64,000 nucleotides of DNA. It comes from Bacillus suaedaesalsae (lineage in GTDB: Bacteria > Bacillota > Bacilli > Bacillales > SA4). The position numbers and the translations under genes are program-made. The notes beneath the pieces are model-generated. The model saw nothing but the letters and a program-made list of their open reading frames with translations, was not told the DNA's origin and ran no database searches. Shown here in pieces: positions 17,324 to 25,753 of this stretch; positions within the stretch are counted from its first letter, which is position 1; each line of letters opens with the position of its first letter. The DNA lies in assembly GCF_016890225.1 (NCBI RefSeq), contig NZ_JAFELM010000031.1, positions 124,001 through 188,000 of the forward strand, written 5' to 3'.

Positions 17324-18910
17324 TTACTCTTCTGCGATCCAAGTTCTTAATAGCTTAGCAAAATCTCCTGGCTTTTCTTTCGCTAATTTTTCAAGTTGTT
17401 GCTTAATAACATCAGATTCCTTTTCTTGTTCAGTGTTAATATCTTGAACATGAATAGCTGCTGCTGTTTCATCAAAGATAAACTCAGTTTCTTTATTTTT
17501 CTTTTTCTTTCTAAATAATAGGATTACTAGAAGAATAATGATTACTAGTAGTGCCCCAGCTGCGATATAAACCCACATAGGGATTACAGGTTCTGTATTT
17601 GTTGCTGAGTAATCAGCTTTCCCTTTTAATTCTTGTACAGATACTGCTACCTTAGCCGCAATTTCATCATCAGTTAATTCTGCTTGGTTTGCGTCTTTTG
17701 CAATTGAAGTACGAACGATTGTACCAAGAATTTGCTCAATATCTGCCACTGCTTCTGGAGTTAACCCTTCTTCAGCATTCGGTGGTTCAACCATTACTTG
17801 AATTCCAAGATCACGAACCTTATAAGGACTTTCAACGATTTCTTTTCGGATTCTGTTTACATCATTATTAATTCTCTCTTCTATTCTTTCATAATCTCCG
17901 TTAGCACCTTCAGTTCCAGTAGCGTAGTTCGGAATATCTGTCTCACCCGCACCTACAACTCCACCTGCTGCAGCACCGTCTCCAGTAAATGTTTCTGTAA
18001 TTCTTTCAACACTTACTGCGATCCCTTCCATGTTTTCAGGATTAACAGGCGTTACTAAGTTTTCTTCTCGATTTTCTTGTGAGAAGTCAACATCAGCAGT
18101 TACGGAAACAACTACTTTATCTTGCCCCATCATCATACCTAACATTTGTCCAACTTGACGTTGAATATCTTTTTCAATTTGCTTTTTGATTTGATATTGA
18201 TTATCAAACGTATAGGCTGAATTAGAATCATTTGAATTTTTTAGATCAAAGTACTCAAACATTTGGTTCATGATGACGATATTCTCAGTAGGAAGGTTTG
18301 GTACACTCTTCGACACTAAATTATAAAGAGCTTGAATTTGTTGTTCTTGAAACTTATACCCAGGTTTTGTATCTAAAACAATTGAAGCAGAAGCTTGTTC
18401 TGGTGTGTCAGTCATCCACACAGATTCTTGTGGAAGATTGATCATAACCTTAGCATCTTGCACACCGTCAATACCTTTCATTAAGTCTGCAAGCTCTGTC
18501 TGCATTGCTTCAAGTTTTAACACGTTAAATTCATTATCTGTCATACCAAACCCAGCATTTTGACTGAAGAATTTATAGTCAATGCTACCGCTATTTGGAA
18601 AGCCTTCAGCTGCTAACTCTACTTTTAACGTATCCACAACTTCTTCTGGCACAAGAATAGAAGTACCATTTTCAGCTACTTCAGACTTAATACCTCTACC
18701 ATCAAGTTGTGCTTTAATTTCCCCAATTTCTGCAGTAGTTAAATTACTGTATAAAGGAACAAAGTTCACTTTCGAAGAAGCCATTGAAACTGCTGTGATA
18801 ATAATAACAAACAGTAAAAGGGAACCGATCATCATTCCCTTTTGAGCAACTGAACGGTTCTTCCAAAATTCTTTAACTTTATTTACGTTCATTTGTAATT
18901 TTTCGTTCAT
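17324..18910 (-). CDS. fliF: Flagellar MS-ring protein FliF
   Basis: FliF forms the MS-ring in the cytoplasmic membrane. The 528-residue product has two transmembrane helices (about 25-45 and about 448-470, MWVYIAAGALLVIIILLVILLF). Between them are ring-building motifs, including VNFVPLYSNLTTAEIGEIKAQL and YDFKLNSN-like loops. The C-terminal tail (KEKPGDFAKLLRTWIAEE) is the FliG-binding motif, just before the stop. The ATG at 18910 follows CCGGGGGAA. A small 8-bp dyad (18921-18958) ends directly at that ribosome binding site. Confidence 0.98.
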   Translation of the reverse strand: MNEKLQMNVNKVKEFWKNRSVAQKGMMIGSLLLFVIIITAVSMASSKVNFVPLYSNLTTAEIGEIKAQLDGRGIKSEVAENGTSILVPEEVVDTLKVELAAEGFPNSGSIDYKFFSQNAGFGMTDNEFNVLKLEAMQTELADLMKGIDGVQDAKVMINLPQESVWMTDTPEQASASIVLDTKPGYKFQEQQIQALYNLVSKSVPNLPTENIVIMNQMFEYFDLKNSNDSNSAYTFDNQYQIKKQIEKDIQRQVGQMLGMMMGQDKVVVSVTADVDFSQENREENLVTPVNPENMEGIAVSVERITETFTGDGAAAGGVVGAGETDIPNYATGTEGANGDYERIEERINNDVNRIRKEIVESPYKVRDLGIQVMVEPPNAEEGLTPEAVADIEQILGTIVRTSIAKDANQAELTDDEIAAKVAVSVQELKGKADYSATNTEPVIPMWVYIAAGALLVIIILLVILLFRKKKKNKETEFIFDETAAAIHVQDINTEQEKESDVIKQQLEKLAKEKPGDFAKLLRTWIAEE

Positions 18911-18978
18911 ATTATTCCCCCGGTTATTATGACGTTTTTTCTAGATGTAAAATAACCGCTTCCCAGTTATTGTGTTTT

Positions 18979-18998
18979 CTCTCTCTATCTCTCTCTAT
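18979..18998. repeat. Tandem 10-mer (ctctctctat x2) between fliE and fliF
   Basis: Two exact copies of ctctctctat run tail to tail just after the fliE stop. On the transcript strand this reads as a GA-rich purine tract. It is non-coding and lies more than 60 nt before the fliF ribosome binding site. Copy number may vary between strains by slippage. No function can be assigned. Confidence 0.8.
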
Positions 18999-19005
18999 TT
19001 ATCTA

Positions 19006-19305
19006 TTAAACTTGCATTCTCATAACTTCTTGATACGCTTCAATCACTTTATTTCTGATCTCGAGTGTTGTCTGTAATGTGATACTTGCTTTTTGCGATG
19101 CAATCATCACTTCATGTAAGTCAATTTTCTCCCCTGCCGCTAACTTCTCTGTAGCTACATCAGATTGAATTGCCGTTTCATTTACTTTATTAATAGAATC
19201 TGCTAAGAAGGAAGCAAATTTCTTTTGAGATTCTGCTGGTGCTATTTTGACAGTTTCTGTAGTAGTTGGTAGTACTTTTAACGAATTACTAACACTATTT
19301 ATCAT
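19006..19305 (-). CDS. fliE: Flagellar hook-basal body protein FliE
   Basis: FliE is the adaptor between the MS-ring and the rod. The 99-residue product has the size and C-terminal pattern of the family: GEKIDLHEVMIASQKASITLQ, then TTLEIRNKVIEAYQEVMRMQV at the end. The N-terminal half is variable and exported. The ATG at 19305 follows GAGGTGAG. It lies between flgC and fliF, the standard Bacillus order. Confidence 0.96.
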   Translation of the reverse strand: MINSVSNSLKVLPTTTETVKIAPAESQKKFASFLADSINKVNETAIQSDVATEKLAAGEKIDLHEVMIASQKASITLQTTLEIRNKVIEAYQEVMRMQV

Positions 19306-19317
19306 TTAACTCACCTC

Positions 19318-19779
19318 TTACTTCCCAATTTCTAAAGCTTTCATTAACATACTTTTATTTGCATTAAACACGGTAACGTTCGCTTCATATGAACGAGTTG
19401 CACTCATTAAATCAACCATTTCCTTTAATGGATCAACATTCGGCATTTCAACATAACCATCTTCATTTGCATCAGGATGATCTGGATTGTAAACAAGTTT
19501 ATTTGGTGTTTGATCTTCAACAATACCTGTGACCTTCACACCATTCCCTACCGTTCCATTTTGTGAAGTTGTTTTCATTGCACTGTTTAAAAAGCTAGAG
19601 AATCCGGGTTGATTCGGCTGTGTGACTACCATCTTTCTCTTATACGGTTGCCATTCACCATCTACCAACTTCCCTCTAGTAGTATCAACATTCGCCATGT
19701 TAGAGGAGATCACGTCCATACGAAGTCGTCCTGCTGTTAAAGCAGATGCTGTTATATTAAGACCATTGAATATCGACAT
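19318..19779 (-). CDS. flgC: Flagellar proximal rod protein FlgC
   Basis: FlgC is a proximal rod subunit. The 153-residue product has the rod-family N-terminus (FNGLNITASALTAGRLRMDVISSNMANVDTT) and the C-terminal helix (EMVDLMSATRSYEANVTVFNANKSMLMKALEIGK). Between them is the short FlgC-specific region with YVEMPNVDPLKEMVDL. The ATG at 19779 shares its A with the last base of the flgB stop (TAATG), so translation is likely coupled. AGGAGG stands within the end of flgB. Confidence 0.97.
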   Translation of the reverse strand: MSIFNGLNITASALTAGRLRMDVISSNMANVDTTRGKLVDGEWQPYKRKMVVTQPNQPGFSSFLNSAMKTTSQNGTVGNGVKVTGIVEDQTPNKLVYNPDHPDANEDGYVEMPNVDPLKEMVDLMSATRSYEANVTVFNANKSMLMKALEIGK

Positions 19780-20174
19780 TAATGTCTACCTCCTGTCACG
19801 ACTGTTTTTAATGTATTGAATTTCCCATTTAATCTATCAATTAATGCATTGTAATAAATTTGATTTTCAGCAAGCTCTGACATTTCTTTATCTATATCAA
19901 CGCTGTTTCCGTTATGATTGTATAATGAACTCGGTTTCGATACTACTGGGAATTTACTCTGAGTTGAGTTAGAAAATTCCATATGTCTAGAATCTGTTCG
20001 GTTAGCTTGCATTGCAGATTTTAACTCACTTGAAAATGAAGGTTTTAATACTTCTTTTGCTTTATAGTTAGGTGTGTCGACATTTGCAATATTTTGCGAG
20101 ATCACATTTTGTTTTAATGTGGAATATTTTAGCGAATTTTCTAGTGTGTTTATCGTTCCAGAGAATAATTTCAT
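19779..20174 (-). CDS. flgB: Flagellar proximal rod protein FlgB
   Basis: FlgB is a proximal rod subunit and the first gene of the flagellar operon. From the ATG at 20174, placed 7 nt after AAGGAGGAG, it encodes 131 residues (about 129 in B. subtilis). The N-terminus MKLFSGTINTLENSLKYSTL leads to NVISQNIANVDTPNYKAKEV, the rod-family signature. A longer in-frame reading upstream would run through the ribosome binding site and is rejected. The 416-bp upstream gap separates it from codY. Confidence 0.96.
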   Translation of the reverse strand: MKLFSGTINTLENSLKYSTLKQNVISQNIANVDTPNYKAKEVLKPSFSSELKSAMQANRTDSRHMEFSNSTQSKFPVVSKPSSLYNHNGNSVDIDKEMSELAENQIYYNALIDRLNGKFNTLKTVVTGGRH

Positions 20175-20340
20175 TTCGCATCTCCTCCTTAACTTGTATC
20201 TATTAGTCAAACTATTTCTATTCTTCTATATTAATAATTTTAATTCAATGTATATCGTACCAATATCTAATCATAAAGAAATCGATAGAAAGAACTATTT
20301 TATACAAAACTTTTGTTTTAAAAGTTTTATGTATATCCTC

Positions 20341-20346
20341 ATTATA
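20341..20346 (-). promoter_or_regulatory. Candidate -10 box upstream of flgB
   Basis: TATAAT on the minus strand lies about 170 bp before flgB, in an A/T-rich stretch preceded by CTGTTA at 17-nt spacing (weak -35). It could serve the flagellar operon as a sigma-A promoter, but the -35 match is poor. The flagellar genes may also receive read-through from codY. Confidence 0.4.
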
Positions 20347-20550
20347 TACAATGTCGAATTTTGTAACAGTATAAATTTTAAACATTTCATGATTTTTTTC
20401 CCATTTTCGACATAAAAGCGTCATAAAATATCTATCTCATTCGAATACGCTTTTATTTTTAGGCCAAATGGATTACTTTTCTTATTTAATCGTAAGTAAT
20501 GAAAGAAATCTATGCGAAAGTTTTTCCATTAGGATTCTGTGCACAGGCAA

Positions 20551-20580
20551 TAAAAAACCACTTCCCAAAAGGAAGTGGTT
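20551..20580 (-). terminator. Intrinsic terminator of codY
   Basis: On the minus strand a 10-bp stem (AACCACTTCC / GGAAGTGGTT) with a 5-nt loop is followed by TTTTTTA. It lies about 10 nt after the codY stop. It separates the xerC-hslVU-codY transcript from the flagellar operon, though partial read-through is likely. Confidence 0.9.
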
Positions 20581-20590
20581 AAAATTCGAG

Positions 20591-21370
20591 TTATGAAGTC
20601 TTAAGTTTAGCTAATTCATGTAAGAATTTATCGTTTAGAACTTTAATGTAAGTTCCTTTCATCCCTAGAGAACGTGATTCGATTACACCTGCACTCTCAA
20701 GCTTTCTAAGTGCGTTTACGATCACTGATCTTGTAATACCAACTCGGTCAGCAATTTTACTTGCAACTAAAAGACCTTCGTTACCATTTAACTCTTCAAA
20801 GATATGTTCAATTGCTTCTAATTCACTATATGACAGAGAACTAATTGCCATTTGAACGACTGCCTTACTTCTTGCTTCTTCTTCAATCTCTTCAGATTTC
20901 TCACGAAGGATTTCCATTCCTACAACTGTTGCACCATACTCACCTAAAATAAGGTCATCATTTAAGAATGGATCATTAATTCTTGCTAAAATTAATGTTC
21001 CCAACCTTTCTCCCCCACCGATGATTGGTACAACTGTAGTTAATCCAGTCGCAAACAACTCTTTGTTTTCTACAGGAAATGCAGTATAAGGGCTATTGAT
21101 ATCTAGGTTAGAAGAAGTTTCTGAAATATTGAACAAGCTGTTCGTATATTCTTCAGGAAATTGACGGTCTTCTAACATCTTCTTCATACGTTCATTCTCA
21201 ATTGTTTGGTTGATGGCGAAACCTAAAAGCTTCCCTCTTCTACTAACAACAAATACATTTGCGACAATAACATCACGCAGAGTTTCAGCCATTTCCTTAA
21301 AGTTTACAGGCTTACCCGCTGCACGCTGAAGCATAGCGTTAATTTTTCTTGTTTTATCCAATAGTTCCAT
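20591..21370 (-). CDS. codY: Global transcription regulator CodY
   Basis: CodY is the GTP- and branched-chain-amino-acid-sensing repressor of Firmicutes. The product, 259 residues from the ATG at 21370 (after GGGAGGAAC), has exactly the B. subtilis length. It has an N-terminal GAF ligand domain (about 1-150) and a C-terminal winged helix with [39 protein letters not shown]. Upstream in-frame codons (MGGTFI) overlap the ribosome binding site and are not used. It is the last gene of xerC-hslV-hslU-codY, and the flagellar operon that follows is a known CodY target in B. subtilis. Confidence 0.98.
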   Translation of the reverse strand: MELLDKTRKINAMLQRAAGKPVNFKEMAETLRDVIVANVFVVSRRGKLLGFAINQTIENERMKKMLEDRQFPEEYTNSLFNISETSSNLDINSPYTAFPVENKELFATGLTTVVPIIGGGERLGTLILARINDPFLNDDLILGEYGATVVGMEILREKSEEIEEEARSKAVVQMAISSLSYSELEAIEHIFEELNGNEGLLVASKIADRVGITRSVIVNALRKLESAGVIESRSLGMKGTYIKVLNDKFLHELAKLKTS

Positions 21371-21418
21371 GATAAATGTTCCTCCCAAAGACAGACATCT
21401 TTAATGTCGTGTTCTTTC

Positions 21419-22813
21419 TTATAATATAAATTGACTCAGATCACGATTGCTAGCAATTGTGCCAAGTTTTTCTTCAACATATTTTGGTGTGATCGTAATT
21501 TTTTCAAGATTTATATCTGGCGCTTCAAACGATAAGTCCTCAAGAAGTTTTTCCATAATTGTATGTAGCCTTCTTGCGCCAATATTATCTGTATCTTGGT
21601 TTACTTGGTAAGCAACTTCTGCTATCTTACGAATAGCATCGTCAGAAAATTCAATTTGTATACCTTCTGTTTCTAATAAAGCGATATATTGTTTTATGAT
21701 CGCATTATCTGGCTCAATTAGAATTCGTACAAAGTCGTCTATCGAAAGTTTCGTTAGTTCGACTCTAATTGGAAATCTCCCTTGAAGCTCAGGAATTAAA
21801 TCAGATGGTTTTGCCATATGAAATGCCCCTGCAGCAATAAATAAAATATGATCGGTTTTCACAGTGCCATATTTCGTAACAACCGTGGATCCTTCAACAA
21901 TCGGTAGGATATCACGTTGTACACCTTCACGAGAAACATCTGCCGAACTACTTTGGCTCTTACCAGCTATTTTATCGATTTCATCAATAAAAATAATACC
22001 TGATTGCTCTGCACGATAAATGGCATCTTGCGTTACCTCATCCATATCAATTAGTTTTTGAGCTTCATCGTTTGTAAGAACTTTTCTAGCTTCCCTAACA
22101 GATAGCTTTCTTTTCTTCTTCTTTTTCGGCATTAATCCACCGAGAGCATCCTGCATATTCATACCCATTTGCTCAAGCCCAGAACCTTGAAGCATATCAA
22201 ACATGGCTGGGGTAGATTCCTCAATTTCAATTGTAACTAGGTGATCTTCCAGTTCCCCTAAAGCAAGTTGATGAGCCACTTGTCTTTTTCTTTGAGTTAC
22301 GGTCTGTTCTTCTTGATTATCTTCTTCTTCTAGATTGGTAGGATTTTGCCCACCAAAAAGCATTTCAAATGGGTTTTTATATGCTTGCTGTTTTGTTTTT
22401 TGTGGTACTAAGAGGTCTACAAGACGTTTATTTGCATTTTCTAATGCCTTTTCCTTCACAGAATTCATTTTATCTTCTTTTACAAGTCGAACCGATGTTT
22501 CAATCAAATCTCGCACCATTGATTCAACATCTCTACCTACATATCCGACCTCTGTAAACTTCGTTGCTTCAACCTTAATAAATGGCGCACCAACTAGCTT
22601 TGCCATTCGGCGAGCAATTTCTGTCTTCCCTACACCTGTTGGTCCAATCATGAGGATGTTCTTCGGTACAACTTCATCACGTAACTTCCCACTAAGCAAA
22701 CCTCTACGATAGCGATTACGCAAAGCTACTGCAACCGCTTTTTTTGCATTTGTTTGGCCAACAATGTACTGATCAAGTCGCTCAACAATTTGACGTGGAG
22801 TTAAATTCATCAT
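21419..22813 (-). CDS. hslU: ATP-dependent protease ATPase subunit HslU (ClpY)
   Basis: HslU is the AAA+ unfoldase that feeds substrates to the HslV protease. The 464-residue product starts with [34 protein letters not shown]. It has Walker A GPTGVGKT at residues 57-64, an inserted I domain (about 110-240, ending in the basic [18 protein letters not shown]), Walker B with [14 protein letters not shown], and the C-terminal tail LSQFIL that docks into HslV. The first of two ATGs follows GGGGAGGCCTG. It follows hslV by 11 nt. Confidence 0.98.
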   Translation of the reverse strand: MMNLTPRQIVERLDQYIVGQTNAKKAVAVALRNRYRRGLLSGKLRDEVVPKNILMIGPTGVGKTEIARRMAKLVGAPFIKVEATKFTEVGYVGRDVESMVRDLIETSVRLVKEDKMNSVKEKALENANKRLVDLLVPQKTKQQAYKNPFEMLFGGQNPTNLEEEDNQEEQTVTQRKRQVAHQLALGELEDHLVTIEIEESTPAMFDMLQGSGLEQMGMNMQDALGGLMPKKKKKRKLSVREARKVLTNDEAQKLIDMDEVTQDAIYRAEQSGIIFIDEIDKIAGKSQSSSADVSREGVQRDILPIVEGSTVVTKYGTVKTDHILFIAAGAFHMAKPSDLIPELQGRFPIRVELTKLSIDDFVRILIEPDNAIIKQYIALLETEGIQIEFSDDAIRKIAEVAYQVNQDTDNIGARRLHTIMEKLLEDLSFEAPDINLEKITITPKYVEEKLGTIASNRDLSQFIL

Positions 22814-22824
22814 CAGGCCTCCCC

Positions 22825-23367
22825 TTAAATTTCTTCTACAATAATATTTTCATTCGTATATACACAAATTTCACTTGCTGTCTCGAGCGCTGCTTTAGCA
22901 ATTTCTTTTGCACTAAGATGATCGCCTGCATGTTTCATCAATGCTCTTCCAGCTGATAAGGCATAATTTCCACCAGAACCAATAGCTAAAATACCATCAT
23001 CTGGTTCAATTACCTCACCAGTTCCTGAGACTAACAAAAGGTGTTCTCTATTCATGACGATTAACATAGCTTCTAACTTTCGGAGTACTTTGTCGCTTCT
23101 CCATTCTTTTGCTAGTTCAACGGACGCTCTTTGTAAATTCCCATTATACTCTTCAAGTTTTGCTTCGAACATTTCAAACAACGTGAAAGCATCTGCTACA
23201 GAACCTGCAAAGCCAGCTAACACCTTTCCTTGAAAGATTTTTCTAACCTTTCGAGCAGTATGTTTCATTACTACCGCATTTCCAAAAGTAACTTGACCGT
23301 CTCCTGACATTGCACATTCCCCTTTATGGTGAATGGCAAATATAGTCGTTGCATGAAAAGTTGACAT
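22825..23367 (-). CDS. hslV: ATP-dependent protease subunit HslV (ClpQ)
   Basis: HslV is the proteasome-like peptidase of the HslUV complex. The 180-residue product begins [20 protein letters not shown]. As in B. subtilis ClpQ, the residue after Met is serine, not the threonine used by most proteobacterial HslV, so the mature nucleophile is probably Ser. [22 protein letters not shown] and [15 protein letters not shown] are family hallmarks. It lies between xerC and hslU in the conserved codV-clpQ-clpY-codY order. Confidence 0.97.
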   Translation of the reverse strand: MSTFHATTIFAIHHKGECAMSGDGQVTFGNAVVMKHTARKVRKIFQGKVLAGFAGSVADAFTLFEMFEAKLEEYNGNLQRASVELAKEWRSDKVLRKLEAMLIVMNREHLLLVSGTGEVIEPDDGILAIGSGGNYALSAGRALMKHAGDHLSAKEIAKAALETASEICVYTNENIIVEEI

Positions 23368-23395
23368 GACATTTGTCTCCTTCCGATATCCTTCT

Positions 23396-24295
23396 TTATG
23401 CTCTAGGATGATGCGTCATATAGACATTTTTTAGTCGATCTTTTGTTACATGTGTATAAACCTGTGTTGAAGAAAGATGGTTGTGACCTAATAACTCTTG
23501 AACAGTACGTAAGTCTGCACCTTCATTTAACATATGTGTCGCAAACGTGTGTCGCAATACGTGTGGACTTATATGCACAGAGAGACTAGACTTCTCGATA
23601 AGTTCATTTAATACTAACCTAACGCCTCTTGTTGTAAGTGGGTTTCCTCTAAAGTTCACAAACAATGTGTTCGTACTAGTAGAAGCTTGCTTTACTAACT
23701 CTTCTCTTCCGTTATGAATGTATAACTCAAGAGCATCACTAGCAAAGCTACCAAATGGAACGTATCTTTGTTTGTTTCCTTTCCCGTTAACAAGGATTGT
23801 ACCAATTGAAAAATCAATATCTCCTAGTTGAAGTTTACAACACTCACTTACACGAATACCTGTAGCATACAATAACTCAAGAATTGCTTGATTCCTTTGT
23901 CCAAGTGGCGTTGTTGTATCCGTAACGTGAAACAATTTATCAAGCTCATCCTCATATAAAAATTGGGGAATTCTCGTTTGTTTCTTCGGCAAAGATACAA
24001 GTGCAAACGGATTATCATGTACAATATCTTCTCTCATAAGAAACTTAAAGAAGCTTCGTAAACTTGATATTTTTCTTGCGACAGTTTTTCTTGCAAGTTT
24101 TTGGTTATATAGTTCAGTTAAATAAAGGCGAACATCAACATATGTAGTTTTTGTTATGTGATCAATGGACTGCTGCCCTAAAAATAAGACAAACTCTTCA
24201 ATGTCTTGATTATAGTATACGATTGTATAAGCAGAATAGTTTCGCTCTATTTGTAAATATTCTGTAAAGGATTGTAGTAGTTCCTTCGTCGTCAT
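23396..24295 (-). CDS. xerC: Tyrosine recombinase XerC (CodV)
   Basis: XerC/CodV works with XerD to resolve chromosome dimers at dif. The 299-residue product (from the ATG at 24295, after GAGGTGAT) has an N-terminal SAM-like DNA-binding domain. The C-terminal catalytic domain shows the Arg of [10 protein letters not shown], the HxxR box [12 protein letters not shown], the [10 protein letters not shown] histidine and the tyrosine of QVYTHV. A 15-bp hairpin lies just upstream of the ribosome binding site (24309-24347). The order trmFO-xerC-hslV-hslU-codY matches B. subtilis. Confidence 0.96.
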   Translation of the reverse strand: MTTKELLQSFTEYLQIERNYSAYTIVYYNQDIEEFVLFLGQQSIDHITKTTYVDVRLYLTELYNQKLARKTVARKISSLRSFFKFLMREDIVHDNPFALVSLPKKQTRIPQFLYEDELDKLFHVTDTTTPLGQRNQAILELLYATGIRVSECCKLQLGDIDFSIGTILVNGKGNKQRYVPFGSFASDALELYIHNGREELVKQASTSTNTLFVNFRGNPLTTRGVRLVLNELIEKSSLSVHISPHVLRHTFATHMLNEGADLRTVQELLGHNHLSSTQVYTHVTKDRLKNVYMTHHPRA

Positions 24296-24308
24296 ACCTA
24301 TCACCTCA

Positions 24309-24347
24309 CAAGGGCGAATAAATCGTAACACAATTTACTCGCCCTTG
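24309..24347 (-). promoter_or_regulatory. Strong hairpin next to the xerC ribosome binding site
   Basis: A 15-bp stem with one G-U wobble (CAAGGGCGAGTAAAT / ATTTATTCGCCCTTG on the minus strand) and a 9-nt loop fills most of the trmFO-xerC gap. It ends one or two bases before GAGGTGAT. No T-run follows, so it is not a standard terminator. It could be an RNase processing site or a translational control element. The structure is seen directly; function is inferred. Confidence 0.6.
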
Positions 24348-24360
24348 CAATGAAAATCCA

Positions 24361-25665
24361 TTATTTTTTTACAAAATTCTGAATTGTTTCTAGCGCTCTA
24401 TTAGCTAGTGCTTCATTTCGAGTTTGTTTATTACGGATCTTTTTATCCAATTCTTTGAATAATCCAAAGTTCGCGTTCATTGGTTGAAAGTTATTTGGAT
24501 TTGCGGTCGTAATATATCTTGCCATACTTCCAATAGCAGTTTCATGAGGAAAAACCACTAATTCATCACCAAGCACAAGGTTCGCTGCATTCAATCCAGC
24601 AACTAAACCGGAAGCTGCTGATTCTACGTACCCTTCTACACCTGTCATTTGACCAGCAAAAAACAAATCGTCTCGGTCTTTATACTGATAGGTTGCTTTT
24701 AACAACTTTGGTGAGCTTATGAACGTATTTCGATGCATTACTCCATATCTTACGATTTCTGCATTCTCAAGTCCTGGGATTAATTGAATAATTTCTTTCT
24801 GTGAACCCCATTTTAAATGAGTTTGGAAGCCAACAATATTATACAACGTACCAGCTGCATCATCTTGACGTAATTGGACAACTGCATATGGAATCTTCCC
24901 TGTTTTTGGATCTTCTAAACCAACAGGCTTCATTGGACCAAATAATAACGTCTTCTTCCCTCTACCAGCCATAACCTCAAAAGGCATACAGCCTTCAAAA
25001 AATATTTCCTTTTCAAACTCTTTTAGCGGCACTGATTCCGCATTCATAATTGCTTCGTAAAACCGATCAAATTCCTCTTCAGTCATTGGACAATTTAGAT
25101 AGGCTGCTTCACCTTTATCATATCTAGATTTTAAGTACACCTTGTCCAAATTGATACTATCTTTTTCAATAATCGGTGCTGCTGCATCGTAAAAGTATAA
25201 ATATTCTTCACCTGTCATCGTTTTGAGCTTTTCAGCTAAGTGTGGTGAGGTTAGTGGTCCAGTTGCAATAATTGTTGGTCCTCCTGGAATTTCTGTTACC
25301 TCTTCATTCATTACCGTTACGTTTGGATGGTTTTTCACTGCATCAGTCACGTGCGCTGCAAATTCATGCCTGTCCACAGCTAGTGCCCCTCCTGCAGGAA
25401 CTGAGCATGCATCCGCAGCTTTAATAATAATAGAATCTAATATTCGCATTTCTTCTTTAAGTACACCAACTGCATTTGTAAGTGTGTTAGCACGTAACGA
25501 ATTACTACAGACTAGCTCAGCAAATTTATCAGTGTGATGAGCTGGAGTTTGTTTAACTGGTCTCATTTCAAATAAATTAACTTTTATACCACGCTTTGCA
25601 ATTTGCCAAGCTGCCTCACTCCCCGCAAGTCCAGCACCAATTACATTAATAATTTGATTACTCAT
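24361..25665 (-). CDS. trmFO: tRNA (m5U54) methyltransferase TrmFO (Gid)
   Basis: TrmFO makes 5-methyluridine at tRNA position 54, using methylene-THF and FADH2. The 434-residue product opens with the FAD-binding motif [21 protein letters not shown]. It carries the TrmFO signatures [11 protein letters not shown] and [16 protein letters not shown], plus [25 protein letters not shown] with the conserved catalytic cysteine and ADYE-like loops. The length equals B. subtilis TrmFO (435). It follows topA by about 90 bp. Confidence 0.97.
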   Translation of the reverse strand: MSNQIINVIGAGLAGSEAAWQIAKRGIKVNLFEMRPVKQTPAHHTDKFAELVCSNSLRANTLTNAVGVLKEEMRILDSIIIKAADACSVPAGGALAVDRHEFAAHVTDAVKNHPNVTVMNEEVTEIPGGPTIIATGPLTSPHLAEKLKTMTGEEYLYFYDAAAPIIEKDSINLDKVYLKSRYDKGEAAYLNCPMTEEEFDRFYEAIMNAESVPLKEFEKEIFFEGCMPFEVMAGRGKKTLLFGPMKPVGLEDPKTGKIPYAVVQLRQDDAAGTLYNIVGFQTHLKWGSQKEIIQLIPGLENAEIVRYGVMHRNTFISSPKLLKATYQYKDRDDLFFAGQMTGVEGYVESAASGLVAGLNAANLVLGDELVVFPHETAIGSMARYITTANPNNFQPMNANFGLFKELDKKIRNKQTRNEALANRALETIQNFVKK

Positions 25666-25753
25666 GTTTTAAGCTCCTTACAACGAATTTCACGAACGAT
25701 TCAAACAATTCGGTAAATAAAAGACAAAGATGCGAGCAAAAATGCTCACATCA

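Larger units (their letters stand above)
20175..20590. other. codY-flgB intergenic region (416 bp)
   Basis: No gene is visible. It holds the codY terminator (20551-20580), a 10-bp inverted repeat with 25-nt spacing (20412-20421 and 20447-20456), a candidate TATAAT -10 box (20341-20346, minus strand), and a 9-bp A/T palindrome with 5-nt loop (20306-20328). A promoter for the flagellar operon is expected here. No convincing sigma-D box (TAAA...GCCGATAT) was found by eye. Confidence 0.7.

Noticed and set aside
20301-20330. A/T palindrome as a CodY box
   Set aside because: It does not fit the AATTTTCWGAAAATT pattern; the central CWG is missing.
23396-24295. xerC as a phage or integron integrase
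   Set aside because: Gene order, length and sequence are those of the housekeeping CodV/XerC; no attachment site or mobile genes are nearby.
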